In this document: piece after piece, positions 1-9,124 of the stretch
Layout: each line of letters starts with the position of its first letter
Numbering within the stretch: the first letter of the stretch is position 1
Assembly (NCBI GenBank): GCA_027575765.1
Contig: JANBPT010000169.1
Location: 1 to 62,436, forward strand
Reading direction: 5' to 3'
DNA length: 62,436 nt
DNA from: Tieghemiomyces parasiticus
Taxonomy: Eukaryota > Kickxellomycota > Dimargaritomycetes > Dimargaritales > Dimargaritaceae
Notes under the pieces: model-generated
Told to the model about the DNA's origin: nothing
The model's database searches: none
The model's input: the letters and a program-made list of their open reading frames with translations, nothing else
Made by a program: the position numbers and the translations under genes

Positions 1-367
1 TCCCGATCTAAAACCGTGCGGGCGGGGGGGGAGAGTGGGTGGGGCAAGGACCCAGCTTGCGTGTCGGCAGGACTCTCCTTGTCACCCTCCAATGGAAGCG
101 AACGTATGAGGTGATAGGGGAGAAACGTCGTACCACACGGCCGCTGCGTGGCGGTCTCTCCACTTTTCTCTGCGTACGTCTCCTGGAGCTAGTGGGCGTG
201 CCCACGCCTGACGAACCGGTCCCTTACCGACCAGTTCTGGAGCGCACCTCTAGCGCTCAGGTGAGACTTGGGGGATGGCTGGCGGGCCTTCAGCCAACCC
301 CTTTCAGTATACACCACCCAGTAGGTGGTGCACCAAGCCCCCAAGGGGTGGCCTGCCAACACGGCCA
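1..367. other. No supported gene (left edge)
   Basis: No reading frame here looks protein-coding. The stretch holds a small nested inverted repeat at 312-330 (two 7-base arms around a 5-base loop) that overlaps a 10-base palindrome at 326-335. It may be the 3' flank of the minus-strand gene that ends at 368, or contain further exons of it that I could not join convincingly. Confidence 0.5.
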
Positions 368-841
368 TTACGCTTCGCGCTGGTGCCACTGGACTCGGCC
401 GCACTGGCCCGGCGGCATACCGTTGACCGTCTCAAACCACGCCGCCTGGTCGTTAACGTAGGCGAAGAGAGTCGAGTCACCCACCAGGATCCGTTGCTGG
501 AATTCCTCAAGGTCATGGTCAGTGCCCTCCAGCGCCCACGAGACAAGGGGGCCGAGCAGTCCGAGGCGCTGGCACCGCCGACTAAAGGCTGCAAAGGTAG
601 CCCGGTCCTCGGCTCCGGTTGCAGTGAGCGACGAGGACAGGCGGGCCAGGGCAACGTAGCTGGTGTAGTGCGGGTGGGCTAGGGCCTGGCAAACGGCGTC
701 GACAAGGGTGTGATCTTCAGCACTCGTTCCATCATTCTGCTCCAGCCGCTGGAGGAGCTCCTCCAGCCGTCCCGCTGGCGGCCGATCGGCAGGTGTACCG
801 GTGCTACCGCAGCCGCCACATTCCGAACAATCTTGTGCCAT
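368..841 (-). CDS. Small protein of unknown function (157 aa)
   Basis: I do not recognise this protein. The ATG at 841 gives 157 aa; a longer reading of the frame would need a TTG start, so ATG 841 is preferred. The N-terminus is cysteine/glycine-rich (MAQDCSECGGCGS) with four cysteines in a short span. A predicted-helical, acidic, leucine-rich body follows, with no signal peptide or membrane segment. Codon choice is GC-rich at third positions like the verified genes nearby, which is the main argument that it is real. The last ~16 residues are less protein-like, and a GTATGC near 421 could be a splice donor, so the true C-terminus may lie in another exon further left. The gene is followed by RAD23 on the same strand about 500 bases upstream of its start. 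Confidence 0.45.
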   Translation of the reverse strand: MAQDCSECGGCGSTGTPADRPPAGRLEELLQRLEQNDGTSAEDHTLVDAVCQALAHPHYTSYVALARLSSSLTATGAEDRATFAAFSRRCQRLGLLGPLVSWALEGTDHDLEEFQQRILVGDSTLFAYVNDQAAWFETVNGMPPGQCGRVQWHQREA

Positions 842-1363
842 GGGGCCAAGCAAGCGAAAGGCCAATGGAGAGAGGGCAGGATAGCGAGGGAGGTCAGACT
901 GTGAACCGGGTAGTGGGTAGAAATGGCGAAGATGAGCTTCGGAATTAGGGAGGGACGTAGCGCGAATGCCTATGGTGTCGGGCTGTGCAGTTCTCGCTCG
1001 CTTATATACCTTCTTTTTCTACAGAGGTCTGGGGCCAGCCCCACGTTGCTAACCCATCTGGCACCAAGCTTTATAGTCATGGCGACCAATAACCACGGGC
1101 CTCTCTGCCTTATTTTTCTCCGCTTTACCTGGGTCTCTACATTCCCTCCCCCCAAAAAAGACAAATTGGCTACCATTTCCCAAGGGTATTGGATTGTGCG
1201 GCAAACGAGAAGTGCCCAGTATACGGGAACAGCATGGACTGTAATGTACCAAGGGGGGTATATTATAAATGGGAGAGGGCGCAGATACTGAACAGCGTGA
1301 GGGGGATGGACCCAGACAGTGGGGCTAGTATTCCAGGTAACCTGCGCCGCACCTGCCAGGCGG
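842..1363. other. Intergenic between unknown gene and RAD23
   Basis: Both flanking genes are on the minus strand, so this contains the RAD23 3' end and the promoter of the 368-841 gene. I see AT-richer patches around 1070-1270 (including tatattataaa near 1260) but no coding frame or RNA gene. Confidence 0.5.
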
Positions 1364-2696
1364 CTATTGCGGATAATCGTCGCCCTCGTCGGCCCCGTGA
1401 TCAAACAGGTAATTGGCAGCCAGTTCTTCATCCTTGTCGCACAGAATGTAGGCCTGGGCGGCAGCAGACTCAGTGAATCCCAAAGCCTGCAGCCGCCGGA
1501 TGGCCTCGCCTTCCTCGGGGGTCACGTGAATGGCGTGCTGGAACTCGCCATGGCCGCCGTCCAGGTCATCGTCTTCTTCGTCGTCCTCACCTGCTTCACC
1601 AAGCAACAGCTGTAGGAGGGCCACCTGGTGAGTCTGGAGGAGCTGGGCAAGGCCAGGGTTAAGCTGCACCAGCTGCTGCAGGAGGGGCTGCAACATCCGC
1701 GGGTCCTGCCGTACCAGTCGCTGGATGTCGCGGAAGCGCGGGTTCTCGGTGAGCGCACGCAGCTCGTCGGGCAAGTCCTGTTCCGTGGCGTGCGGGCTGT
1801 GGGGCTCATCCTCGGCGACCGGGAGGTCGGGGACGCCGTTGATGAGGTACTCAACGGCCCGGTCGGGGTTGTTGAAGCTGGCACGCATGGCGCGCTGCAC
1901 TAACTCCCGGTCGTAACCCATCTCAACAATGTTATCAACAATCGCCGTATAGGCCGAACCGGTGGCTGGTAAAAAAGGGGGCCAGTTGGAGGTGGTATGG
2001 CAAGAGATAGAAGAGGAGCGAAAGAGTTAGCTGCGGTAGCAGGTGTCAGGGGCGGGGGAAGGTGGCCGATGGATATCATCAATTGTCACATACCAAGGTC
2101 GTCGCGGGTCGGAGGCGACGTGGGTGTGGTACCCGGGGCCGCGGTGGTAGGCGTGGCGATTGATGCGGCGGGCGGTGGTTCATCACGAGAGGCCACGGGT
2201 GCCTCGGGCTCGGCGGGTTTCGGTGCGGGCTTCACCTTGGGCTTGGTTATCATCACCACCATAAAGTCCTTTTCAGCCACATTCAGTTCCTCCACGGTCT
2301 GGCCGTCGGTGAGCATCTTGCCTGTTCAACGGGTAAGGTGTGTGTGTGGGGGGGGGGGAGGGGAGAGTGAGGAGGGGCCAGTGGCGAGTGAGTCGAACGT
2401 CGTGGGTATGGAATTCTGACCCACGGGACGTACGATTAGCAAAGACTAGCCATGCGTACCGGAATATACGATTTTCTGGTTCTCGGGAGGACAGCCCTCT
2501 GAGGCCTCGATTTTGACCTTGAGGTCCGCGATCTGGGGTGAGGGTTGGAGAGGTGTGTGTGGGGGGGGACATGCGTTAGTAGCGATAGGGCGGTCAGGAC
2601 GGGAGGAAGGTCGCACGAAGGAGTACCTACCGTATCTGTAGGTTCGGCCTCGATCTGGAACTGCTTGTGCTGCAGCGTCTTGAAGGTGATCTTCAT
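1364..2696 (-). CDS. RAD23: UV excision repair / proteasome shuttle factor Rad23
   Basis: Four exons: 2696-2631, 2532-2460, 2321-2094 and 1965-1364, joined in frame to 322 aa. Rad23 delivers ubiquitinated proteins to the 26S proteasome and stabilises the XPC/Rad4 damage-recognition factor. The N-terminal ubiquitin-like domain (MKITFKTLQ..., residues 1-~75, ending MVVMITKPK) is followed by a Pro/Ala/Thr linker. Then come UBA1 (VDNIVEMGYDRE), an XPC-binding region (NPRFRDIQRLVRQDP... then LLQQLVQLNP), an acidic stretch and a C-terminal UBA2 (RLQALGFTESAAAQAY). The domain order and length are those of the family. All three introns have GT-AG ends, and each junction restores a conserved Rad23 segment, which fixes the model well. 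It is divergent to the MAPKK gene, about 690 bases between start codons. RPT5, part of the proteasome that Rad23 docks to, lies elsewhere in the window. Confidence 0.95.
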
Positions 2697-3386
2697 GACG
2701 GCAATCTGTGTGGGGCTCGACGGCGACGATGGGGTGAAAGGAAGAAATGGGCGGGCTGGTGATGGGGAGGCGGAATGGGGGCCGGAGAAGACTGAGGCAA
2801 ACAAAAAAAAGAAAGATGGAGACGGTTACCCAATGCGGAGACTAAAACTGCATAGGCGCAAGGTTCGAAGCGTGAGGAGAAATGCGAGCTTGCGACGTCA
2901 AGGAACGGGGAGGGCGGTGAAAAGGTAGGGGGGAGTCCTTGGGCCAAGGGTGGTCGCGTGAGCGTAGGCTTCTGAGGTCCAGGACCAACGGCCAGAAAAA
3001 TATGGCAACGGCAACCCGAGAGGTCCGCCGCTGTGCCCCGGGACCACGAGGTCGAGGCGGCGGCGGGCCTCGCCTTCCGCTCGACTGGCTGTGCATACAG
3101 CCTCTCCACCTCTCCCGTCACACCCGGTGCCAGAGCGTACGTGAGGTGTGGTCAAACCAGCCTGGCCTCAGCCCTCTCGCCGCGCAGTAGCCCGCCTACT
3201 TCTTCTCTCTCCGCCATAGTCCATCCCGCCGGCCCACCGCATCGTTCCCTCTCCCCTTACCTGGGCATTACCGCATCTCACCACCCAGCATTGCCAGCTT
3301 CGGGATTCTCCCCTATATAGCCCCACTACCCTACGTTCCCCCCCCCTCCTTCTCCCCTCTCCTCATTCCCCCGATCTCGACTCGTC
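2697..3386. promoter_or_regulatory. Divergent promoter region RAD23 / MAPKK
   Basis: About 690 bases separate the two start codons. On the plus strand a TATATAG element at 3314-3320 lies ~70 bases before the MAPKK ATG, within a pyrimidine-rich leader. No further coding potential is visible. Promoter activity is inferred from position only. Confidence 0.5.
3314..3320 (+). promoter_or_regulatory. TATA-like site before MAPKK
   Basis: TATATAG, ~70 bases before the MAPKK ATG in a pyrimidine-rich leader. Close to the start, so it may be chance. Confidence 0.35.
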
Positions 3387-4555
3387 ATGATGCCCGGCCA
3401 GTCCACCCCCGGCCCCAAGAAGCGGCCGAATTTTTCGCTCCGGGATATCAACCAGAGCAACCCGTTCAATTCCTTTTCCAAGGTGGTCGACCTCTCGGGC
3501 AAGCTCAACTTTGAGGGCAAGGCCGTGCTGCACTCGGAGGGGGTTGACTTTGGCGCCGGCCGCAAGTACAACATCAAGATGGAGGACTTTTCCACCCGGT
3601 GCGAGATTGGCCGCGGCCAGTTCGGCGTGGTCAGCAAAGTATACCATAACCCCACCAAGGTCACTATGGCCCTCAAGGTACGTCGTCTTCACGCAACGGT
3701 GCGCCCGGGCCCTCATCCCTTCCCCATCCTCGTACTCACCCCGCCCCATCCTATTATTCTGGAACCCCCACTATCCTCGCTCGATTCCAGGAAATCCGAT
3801 TGCAACTCGACGAGCTGCAGCTCAACCAGATCCTCATGGAACTCAACGTGCTCCACGAGGCCCGTTCTCCCTACATTGTCGATTTTTACGGTGCCTTCTT
3901 CATCGAATCGTGCGTGTACTACTGTATGGAGTACATGGAGTGCGGGTCGCTCGACTCCATGTTCTCCTTCGGCTGTCCCGAACCCGTGCTCGCGCGTATT
4001 GCCCACGCTATGGTCAGCGGCCTCAAGTTCCTGAAGGACCAATTCGGGGTCATCCACCGCGACGTGAAGCCCACCAATGTCCTGGTGAACAGCCAGGGCG
4101 AAGTGAAGCTGTGTGACTTTGGCGTCTCAGGCAAGTTGAACGCCTCGCTGGCCAAGACGCGGGTCGGCTGCGAGAACTACATGGCCCCCGAACGAATCAA
4201 GAGCGGCGCCTCCGACCAGGGTTACACCGTCCAGTCCGACATTTGGTCGCTCGGCATCTCCCTGGTGGAGGCCGCCACGGGCAAGTATCCGTACCCACTC
4301 AACGGCCGGCCCACCACTTCAGTATTCCTCATCATGCAGGACATCATCAGCGGTCCGGCGCCTAGCGTCGATCCCGCCCGGTACTCAGAGCTATGCCGCG
4401 ACTTCATTACCGTCTGCCTGCATAAGGACCCCAGCGAACGACCCAGCTATGCCCAGCTCCTCGAACACCCGTTCATCACCAAGTCCCAAGCTGCCGATGT
4501 GGATATGGCTGGCTGGGCCCAGGCTGCCCTGGCCCATCGCGCGTCCGCCGCCTAG
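3387..4555 (+). CDS. MAP kinase kinase, Pbs2/Wis1 type
   Basis: Two exons, 3387-3677 and 3791-4555, give 351 aa. It is a dual-specificity kinase that phosphorylates a Hog1/p38-like MAPK in stress signalling. Visible motifs are the glycine loop IGRGQFGVV, catalytic lysine in MALKEIRL (the codon junction spans the intron), HRDVKPTN, DFGVSG, an activation loop with Ser and Thr (SLAKT) before GCENYMAPERI, and SDIWSLGISL. The wording around the intron (YHNPTKVTMALK / EIRLQLDELQ) and SPYIVDFYGAFF matches Pbs2/Wis1 rather than the Ste7 or Mkk1 classes. The protein is much shorter than yeast Pbs2 because only ~80 residues precede the kinase domain. An alternative start two codons in (3390) is possible, since the sequence opens ATGATG. 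No C-terminal extension beyond the catalytic domain is seen. Confidence 0.93.
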
Positions 4556-6178
4556 ATGGCGGTCACCGGTTAGCTCCCCTGCCCGTTCCCTTGCGTCTCG
4601 TACCTTTGCCACCACTCTTCTACCCACCCTGCGACTATTCTCTCTTTTTTCTATTACCTGCCCGTCATCTTTCCCTCTCCGCTCCTCACCACCCCTGCTT
4701 AACTATCGGGCCGACGGCGCCGCGCTTCCTTTTGCCGGGCGTCCTTCCCGAGTTGTAAAAGTAATACTACCCGTTTACCCACTTTTCCTCTCGTCTTTAC
4801 CTTGGGTACCAATCGCCTCTGGGCCCACAGCATTATACTAGACTCGTCAGATCCCCTTGTAGTGAAATGTTGATGACACGCGTAAAGCGGCTGTGGATAC
4901 TCGGTATCTTTCGTAGCTTTACTGGATATGAGCAGCCTTGGGTTGGCCCTGCGAGGTATCGCGGTGCTCAGACCGGCACTCCACGCTCCTTGGCACGGGA
5001 AGTGGCTTGCTTGACGCCGTTCGGTGGGAGGCGAGCCTCGGCCCAGCGACTCTGGATTCTGCGGGCTTGATCACCCGGTGACCAATATGCCAAAGCCCAG
5101 CGGTAGGTAGGACGTGTGCACCCGGGAGGCGCAGGCATCCACGCCCACAAGGACGCATGGCCCGCCAGATCTTCCCGCAGGTGAGGACGGGACATGGGAC
5201 TGAGGATACTGGCATGTACGCCAGCGCTGGCTGTTGGTTATCCGTGTCATAAGAAACAACCTCGGTTGTGATAACTAGCCAATTCCATTCGATCCATAAA
5301 ACGCGGACAATTTTATACATCGTGGGGAACTGCCGCAACCCCCCCCCCCGCGGGTCACTAAGCCATTCGGTTGAACGGCCCAGCGTCCAACGGAACACCA
5401 TAGTGGTCCAACGTGTGAGCCTACTAGTATTGGCAGCCGTCAATCCTCAGCGTTGGGCGTGCTTGTGGGTAACCTGGGGACGTCCGCGCTTTCCATATCG
5501 TCCTTAGCATCTCGACACCCAAAGCGAAATTGCCCTGTTCTACCGTCAACACGGTCCTATCGAAACCCCTCTCCAGTGTCCACAAATGAGTTTCCGTCCA
5601 GCAGATATCGGTATTGAAGGTGGGCAGACTTGGGGGTATTTATTGTCATAAAGAAGAGTCGACCAGGAAAGTGTATTAGATGGAGAGTAGGTAGATAAGT
5701 CGCATGGAGGGCGGCGACCAACAAAATAGATACCGGGAAAACCGGCGGGGCTTGGAGCCTAGGTGAGGGATGGCCGAGGGGAATAAAGAAAACGTGCAAG
5801 AGAATGGAAGAGAGAGAGAGAGGGATGACGCGGGGAGCGCGGGGCGAGGGTGGGGGGATCGGGGTTAAATGAGAGCACAAAACGAGCAACACAAGGTGGC
5901 CCATTAAAACGAACCGCTACTCATCACCAAGGCTAAGCTGCCATGGGAATACGGTTCATCAGTACGCAAACAGGACAACACGGTGGGCGAAGTAATAGAG
6001 TATAAAGAGGATGGGCCGCACTAGTAGGTAATGGAAAAACAAAACAAATGTATCCGCCGAGAACCGAGGTGGCGGATGAAGGGCCACAAGGGTTTACCGT
6101 ACGACCATAGTTTCCTCCCCGTAGACTCAATCCCGTGTTTGTTGGTAATTTTGGGATAGACTCGAGACACAATGTAAC
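4556..6178. other. Intergenic between convergent MAPKK and Caf120-like genes
   Basis: This holds the 3' ends of two convergent genes. Open frames here read like random translation (no conserved motif, mixed codon use) and were not called. There is an 8-C run near 5340 and an AG microsatellite at 5809-5822. Nothing else is recognised. Confidence 0.5.
5809..5822. repeat. AG microsatellite (7 units)
   Basis: Seven consecutive AG dinucleotides in the noncoding stretch downstream of the Caf120-like gene. Confidence 0.9.
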
Positions 6179-9124
6179 CTAGTCGAGCAACACAATGTCG
6201 CACCACTGCTCGCCACCGTCGGCTTGGCCCTTGGGTCGACGTTTCGAGAAATCGTTATCCAGCATAAGGGCCACCAATTGGCGTCGCGTTGCCGTGTCCT
6301 CAGGGGACACCTTGGCCCGGTAGCAGTAAGCTGCGTAGGCGTTGTACAACGTCGTGGGGTGCACCACTGAGTAGGGTTTGATCTCAATATGCTTCTCCAT
6401 AAAATGGCCAAAGTGCTCGACCAGGTCCTCGGGCAGGGCGTCTAGATCGACCGAACTAGTCCCGCTGCTCTCACTGCCACGGCTCCGTGCGCGTGTCGAC
6501 TTGGGTTCGGGGTCAACGAGGCGGCTGAGAGGCCGGCCGCCGTTCGTCGCCAGGTCAAGCGCCCGTGCCGACGAGGTCCGCCGGAAGGTTGGGTCGTCCA
6601 ACGAGGCGGTGCTGGAGCGCGCACCGTACCCTACCACCGAGGTGCGCACCCGGCCGCCTTGGGGACCACCTCCACGCCGGGGAAGCGTGGCGTACGCGTC
6701 GGGGCTCTCGTGGGGGCTGCGTGGGACATAGTAGGACGAGCGCTGGCGCGGAGGGCCGGGGGCGAGGTGAGCCAAGGCAACGTGGTCACTGTCATCGTCG
6801 TAGCGGGCGAATCCGCCCAGGGGCACGTCATCGTCGTCATCGTCCTCGCCGTCCGGGATGGTATACGGGCCCAGTTGACCGGCAGAGTGGAGACGGGGCG
6901 ATGGGAAGCCATAGTCGCCAGACTGGTATGCGGCGGCTGGGGCGCTGGTGGCATGCATGCGGGGCCCCGGCTGCCGGGAGGTCAGGGCGTTGCGCAAATA
7001 GCTGGAGGCGTCCGTGTACTTGCGGCGCTCCTTCTGCTGCTGGCGGGCGGCGATGGCCCCGACCAGACCCCCGCCGCTGCGAGTGGGGTCACGCTTACTG
7101 TCCAGCTGCACCAAGGTGCCAGCTTTTTGGACCAGGAGCTGCTGTTGCTGACGTCGGTCGGCGTCCTGGAGCGCCATGAGGGTCATGGGCTGCTGCGGCT
7201 GAGGAGGGAGGCGCGGGCGACCGTTCTCCGATCCTGCCGCCGACGCCGTCTCGTGCCAGTCTGGGACGTAGGCCGCCGGATCGTACACCGAGTAGGAGGC
7301 ACCCGGATATGGCGCGTAAGGGGAGGGCGGATAGGCCGGGTAGCCGTGCGGCGGGTAGCCCGGGTGGAAGGAGGCGCGGGGGCCGGCCGGGTCGGGGGCA
7401 AAGTATCCGCCGGCCACGGGGTGCGGTGGGAAACCCATCATGGGTTGGTGCGGCGGCGGTAACGACGGCTGCTGCACGGGGGGTCCCATTGGGGGGGCCG
7501 GTGGATCGAACCCGTCGACGGTCAGGGCGGCCTGGGCCTGCGGTGGAAGCTGGCCCCAGGAGCGCTGGGATGAGGAACTAGTGTCGGAGCTGTTGCGTTG
7601 GGGTCCGACAGCTGGAGCGGAGGCGGTTGGTGGGGCGCGTGCCGCCGGGGCTGGCGGAGGCCGGTGCTGGGGCACCCTGTCGTCTTGGTCGTCACTCTCG
7701 GAGTCGGACGAGTCCGAAGCCACAGGTCGTACGGCACGCGACCGGGCGGCGGGCTTTGCACGAGGCTTACGGTCTTCCGGTGAGGAGGCACCCGAATCCA
7801 CTGGCGGGCCCACATTGAGGGTGGCAGCTCGCGTCGTAATCTCCTGCAGTGACCGGTCGAGATCGAGTGGGGCCGCCGGGGGGGCCGCCGGCAGGAACGA
7901 GGCCCGCACCGGTAGGGCCGCGGGGTGTGGCGCCTGGCGCCGATCCCCTTCAACGCCGTCCGGTCCGTCGATTGGCTTCGGCGGCGCAGCGTCGCCCTCG
8001 GATTCGGAGTCGCTGTCGACGGGACGCCGCACTGCAGCGGCGGCTGCAGGCGCCGGTGGGGGCGTGAAGGTGCGCTGCAGGGGAGGGCCGTGCTCACGGC
8101 GGTAGAGCGCCTCAAAGGCCTCCCGGGTGACCGGGGGCGTGTCGTCCACGGGCGAGGTCTGGACGGCCGGGTGGCGCGGGTCAAGGTAGAGCGTGGCGGT
8201 GTGCGGTTGTGGACACTGCAGGGTTTGTGGACGGCCGTACAGTTGGAAGGTGTCATACAGTGACGCCAGCCAGGCGAAGAGCTCTTGCGATGAGGTGGCC
8301 ATCAGCAGGGCAAACTGCAGCGACGTGGCCAGGGACAGGGAATCGGGCTCATGTGGGCCAAAGTCGCCTTCGACCTTGGCGATGGTAGCCATGTCCACCA
8401 GGTCCAACTTTTCCGGGTAGATGGCGTACGCGTGACGGGCGGCCGTAAGGGTGGCCAGAGGGGCCCCAGGGGCGTTCGGAGCGGCAAAGAACTGGAGCTG
8501 AGGACTGGGGCCGGGCTGCAAGACGACCCAGAACGGCTGCCAATCTAGACTGCCGGTGAAGCGGGCCTGAAGGTAGCCCTGGCGAGCCGGGGAGCTCGGG
8601 GCCTGCAGCAGGCCTGGGTGGGCGGTGGCGAGGTAGGCCAAGGTATAGGCCTCGTACAGCTTGCACACCTCGAAGCCGAGTAGGCGCAGGGAAGCGACCC
8701 AGGTGCGCATTTCGGACGGGCTGGCGGCCTGGAAATAAAAGAAATTGGCGCCCGCAGAGTTTAGAGAGAAAACGGCGTCGCGCTTTTTAATGGTGCCCAC
8801 GACGTGGACCTGGCAGTCGGTGACGTTCATGAAATTTGGGGTGTGATGGGCCTTGATTTGGTCCAGCAGCTGGGCAGACTCTGCCGTGTCGGTTTTGAGC
8901 AGCTCCACGGCATCTGGCGGGAGGTGGGTCAGGTTCCAGAACACCAGCACGGGACCGCACAGTTCGACGTACCACGGCGACCAGGTTTTGGCGCCAAAGG
9001 GCTGGCCGTCGGCCGCGGTGACGTTCTTCTTCTTGAGCACGCCGCGCACGTACAGCTTGTTTTGGAAAAGCTCAAAGGCCTCGGCGATAGGGCCGACGGT
9101 GGCGGCCAAGGCGGGTGAGGCCAT
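6179..9124 (-). CDS. PH-domain protein, Caf120/Skg3-like, with winged-helix-like C-terminus
   Basis: A single uninterrupted frame of 981 aa from the ATG at 9124. Residues ~22-150 form a PH-type domain (KLYVRGVLKKK..., WSPWYVELCGPVLVFW, then FYFQAASPSEMRTWVASLRLL). A second PH-like segment follows at ~182-300 (GYLQARFTGSLDWQPFWVVL). This arrangement resembles fungal Caf120/Skg3 proteins, which associate with the CCR4-NOT complex and sites of polarised growth. The middle (~350-890) is low-complexity, rich in Pro, Ala, Ser and acidic runs with several Tyr/Pro-rich repeats, and is probably disordered. The last ~85 residues are again well ordered in appearance (TLYNAYAAYCYRAKVSP ... FSKRRPKG ... 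W), like a winged-helix domain of the RFX or primase-associated kind. The link to Caf120 is by overall similarity, and cellular role is inferred. The gene is divergent from the NADH dehydrogenase gene. Confidence 0.8.
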   Translation of the reverse strand: MASPALAATVGPIAEAFELFQNKLYVRGVLKKKNVTAADGQPFGAKTWSPWYVELCGPVLVFWNLTHLPPDAVELLKTDTAESAQLLDQIKAHHTPNFMNVTDCQVHVVGTIKKRDAVFSLNSAGANFFYFQAASPSEMRTWVASLRLLGFEVCKLYEAYTLAYLATAHPGLLQAPSSPARQGYLQARFTGSLDWQPFWVVLQPGPSPQLQFFAAPNAPGAPLATLTAARHAYAIYPEKLDLVDMATIAKVEGDFGPHEPDSLSLATSLQFALLMATSSQELFAWLASLYDTFQLYGRPQTLQCPQPHTATLYLDPRHPAVQTSPVDDTPPVTREAFEALYRREHGPPLQRTFTPPPAPAAAAAVRRPVDSDSESEGDAAPPKPIDGPDGVEGDRRQAPHPAALPVRASFLPAAPPAAPLDLDRSLQEITTRAATLNVGPPVDSGASSPEDRKPRAKPAARSRAVRPVASDSSDSESDDQDDRVPQHRPPPAPAARAPPTASAPAVGPQRNSSDTSSSSQRSWGQLPPQAQAALTVDGFDPPAPPMGPPVQQPSLPPPHQPMMGFPPHPVAGGYFAPDPAGPRASFHPGYPPHGYPAYPPSPYAPYPGASYSVYDPAAYVPDWHETASAAGSENGRPRLPPQPQQPMTLMALQDADRRQQQQLLVQKAGTLVQLDSKRDPTRSGGGLVGAIAARQQQKERRKYTDASSYLRNALTSRQPGPRMHATSAPAAAYQSGDYGFPSPRLHSAGQLGPYTIPDGEDDDDDDVPLGGFARYDDDSDHVALAHLAPGPPRQRSSYYVPRSPHESPDAYATLPRRGGGPQGGRVRTSVVGYGARSSTASLDDPTFRRTSSARALDLATNGGRPLSRLVDPEPKSTRARSRGSESSGTSSVDLDALPEDLVEHFGHFMEKHIEIKPYSVVHPTTLYNAYAAYCYRAKVSPEDTATRRQLVALMLDNDFSKRRPKGQADGGEQWCDIVLLD

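Noticed and set aside
189..420. Additional 3' exons for the gene at 368-841
   Set aside because: Possible donor/acceptor pairs would need introns of under 40 bases or an unsupported tiny exon; introns elsewhere here are about 100 bases or more.
4919..5443. 174-codon open frame on the minus strand between MAPKK and the Caf120-like gene
   Set aside because: No motif or gene-like codon bias, and many overlapping frames of similar length in other phases.
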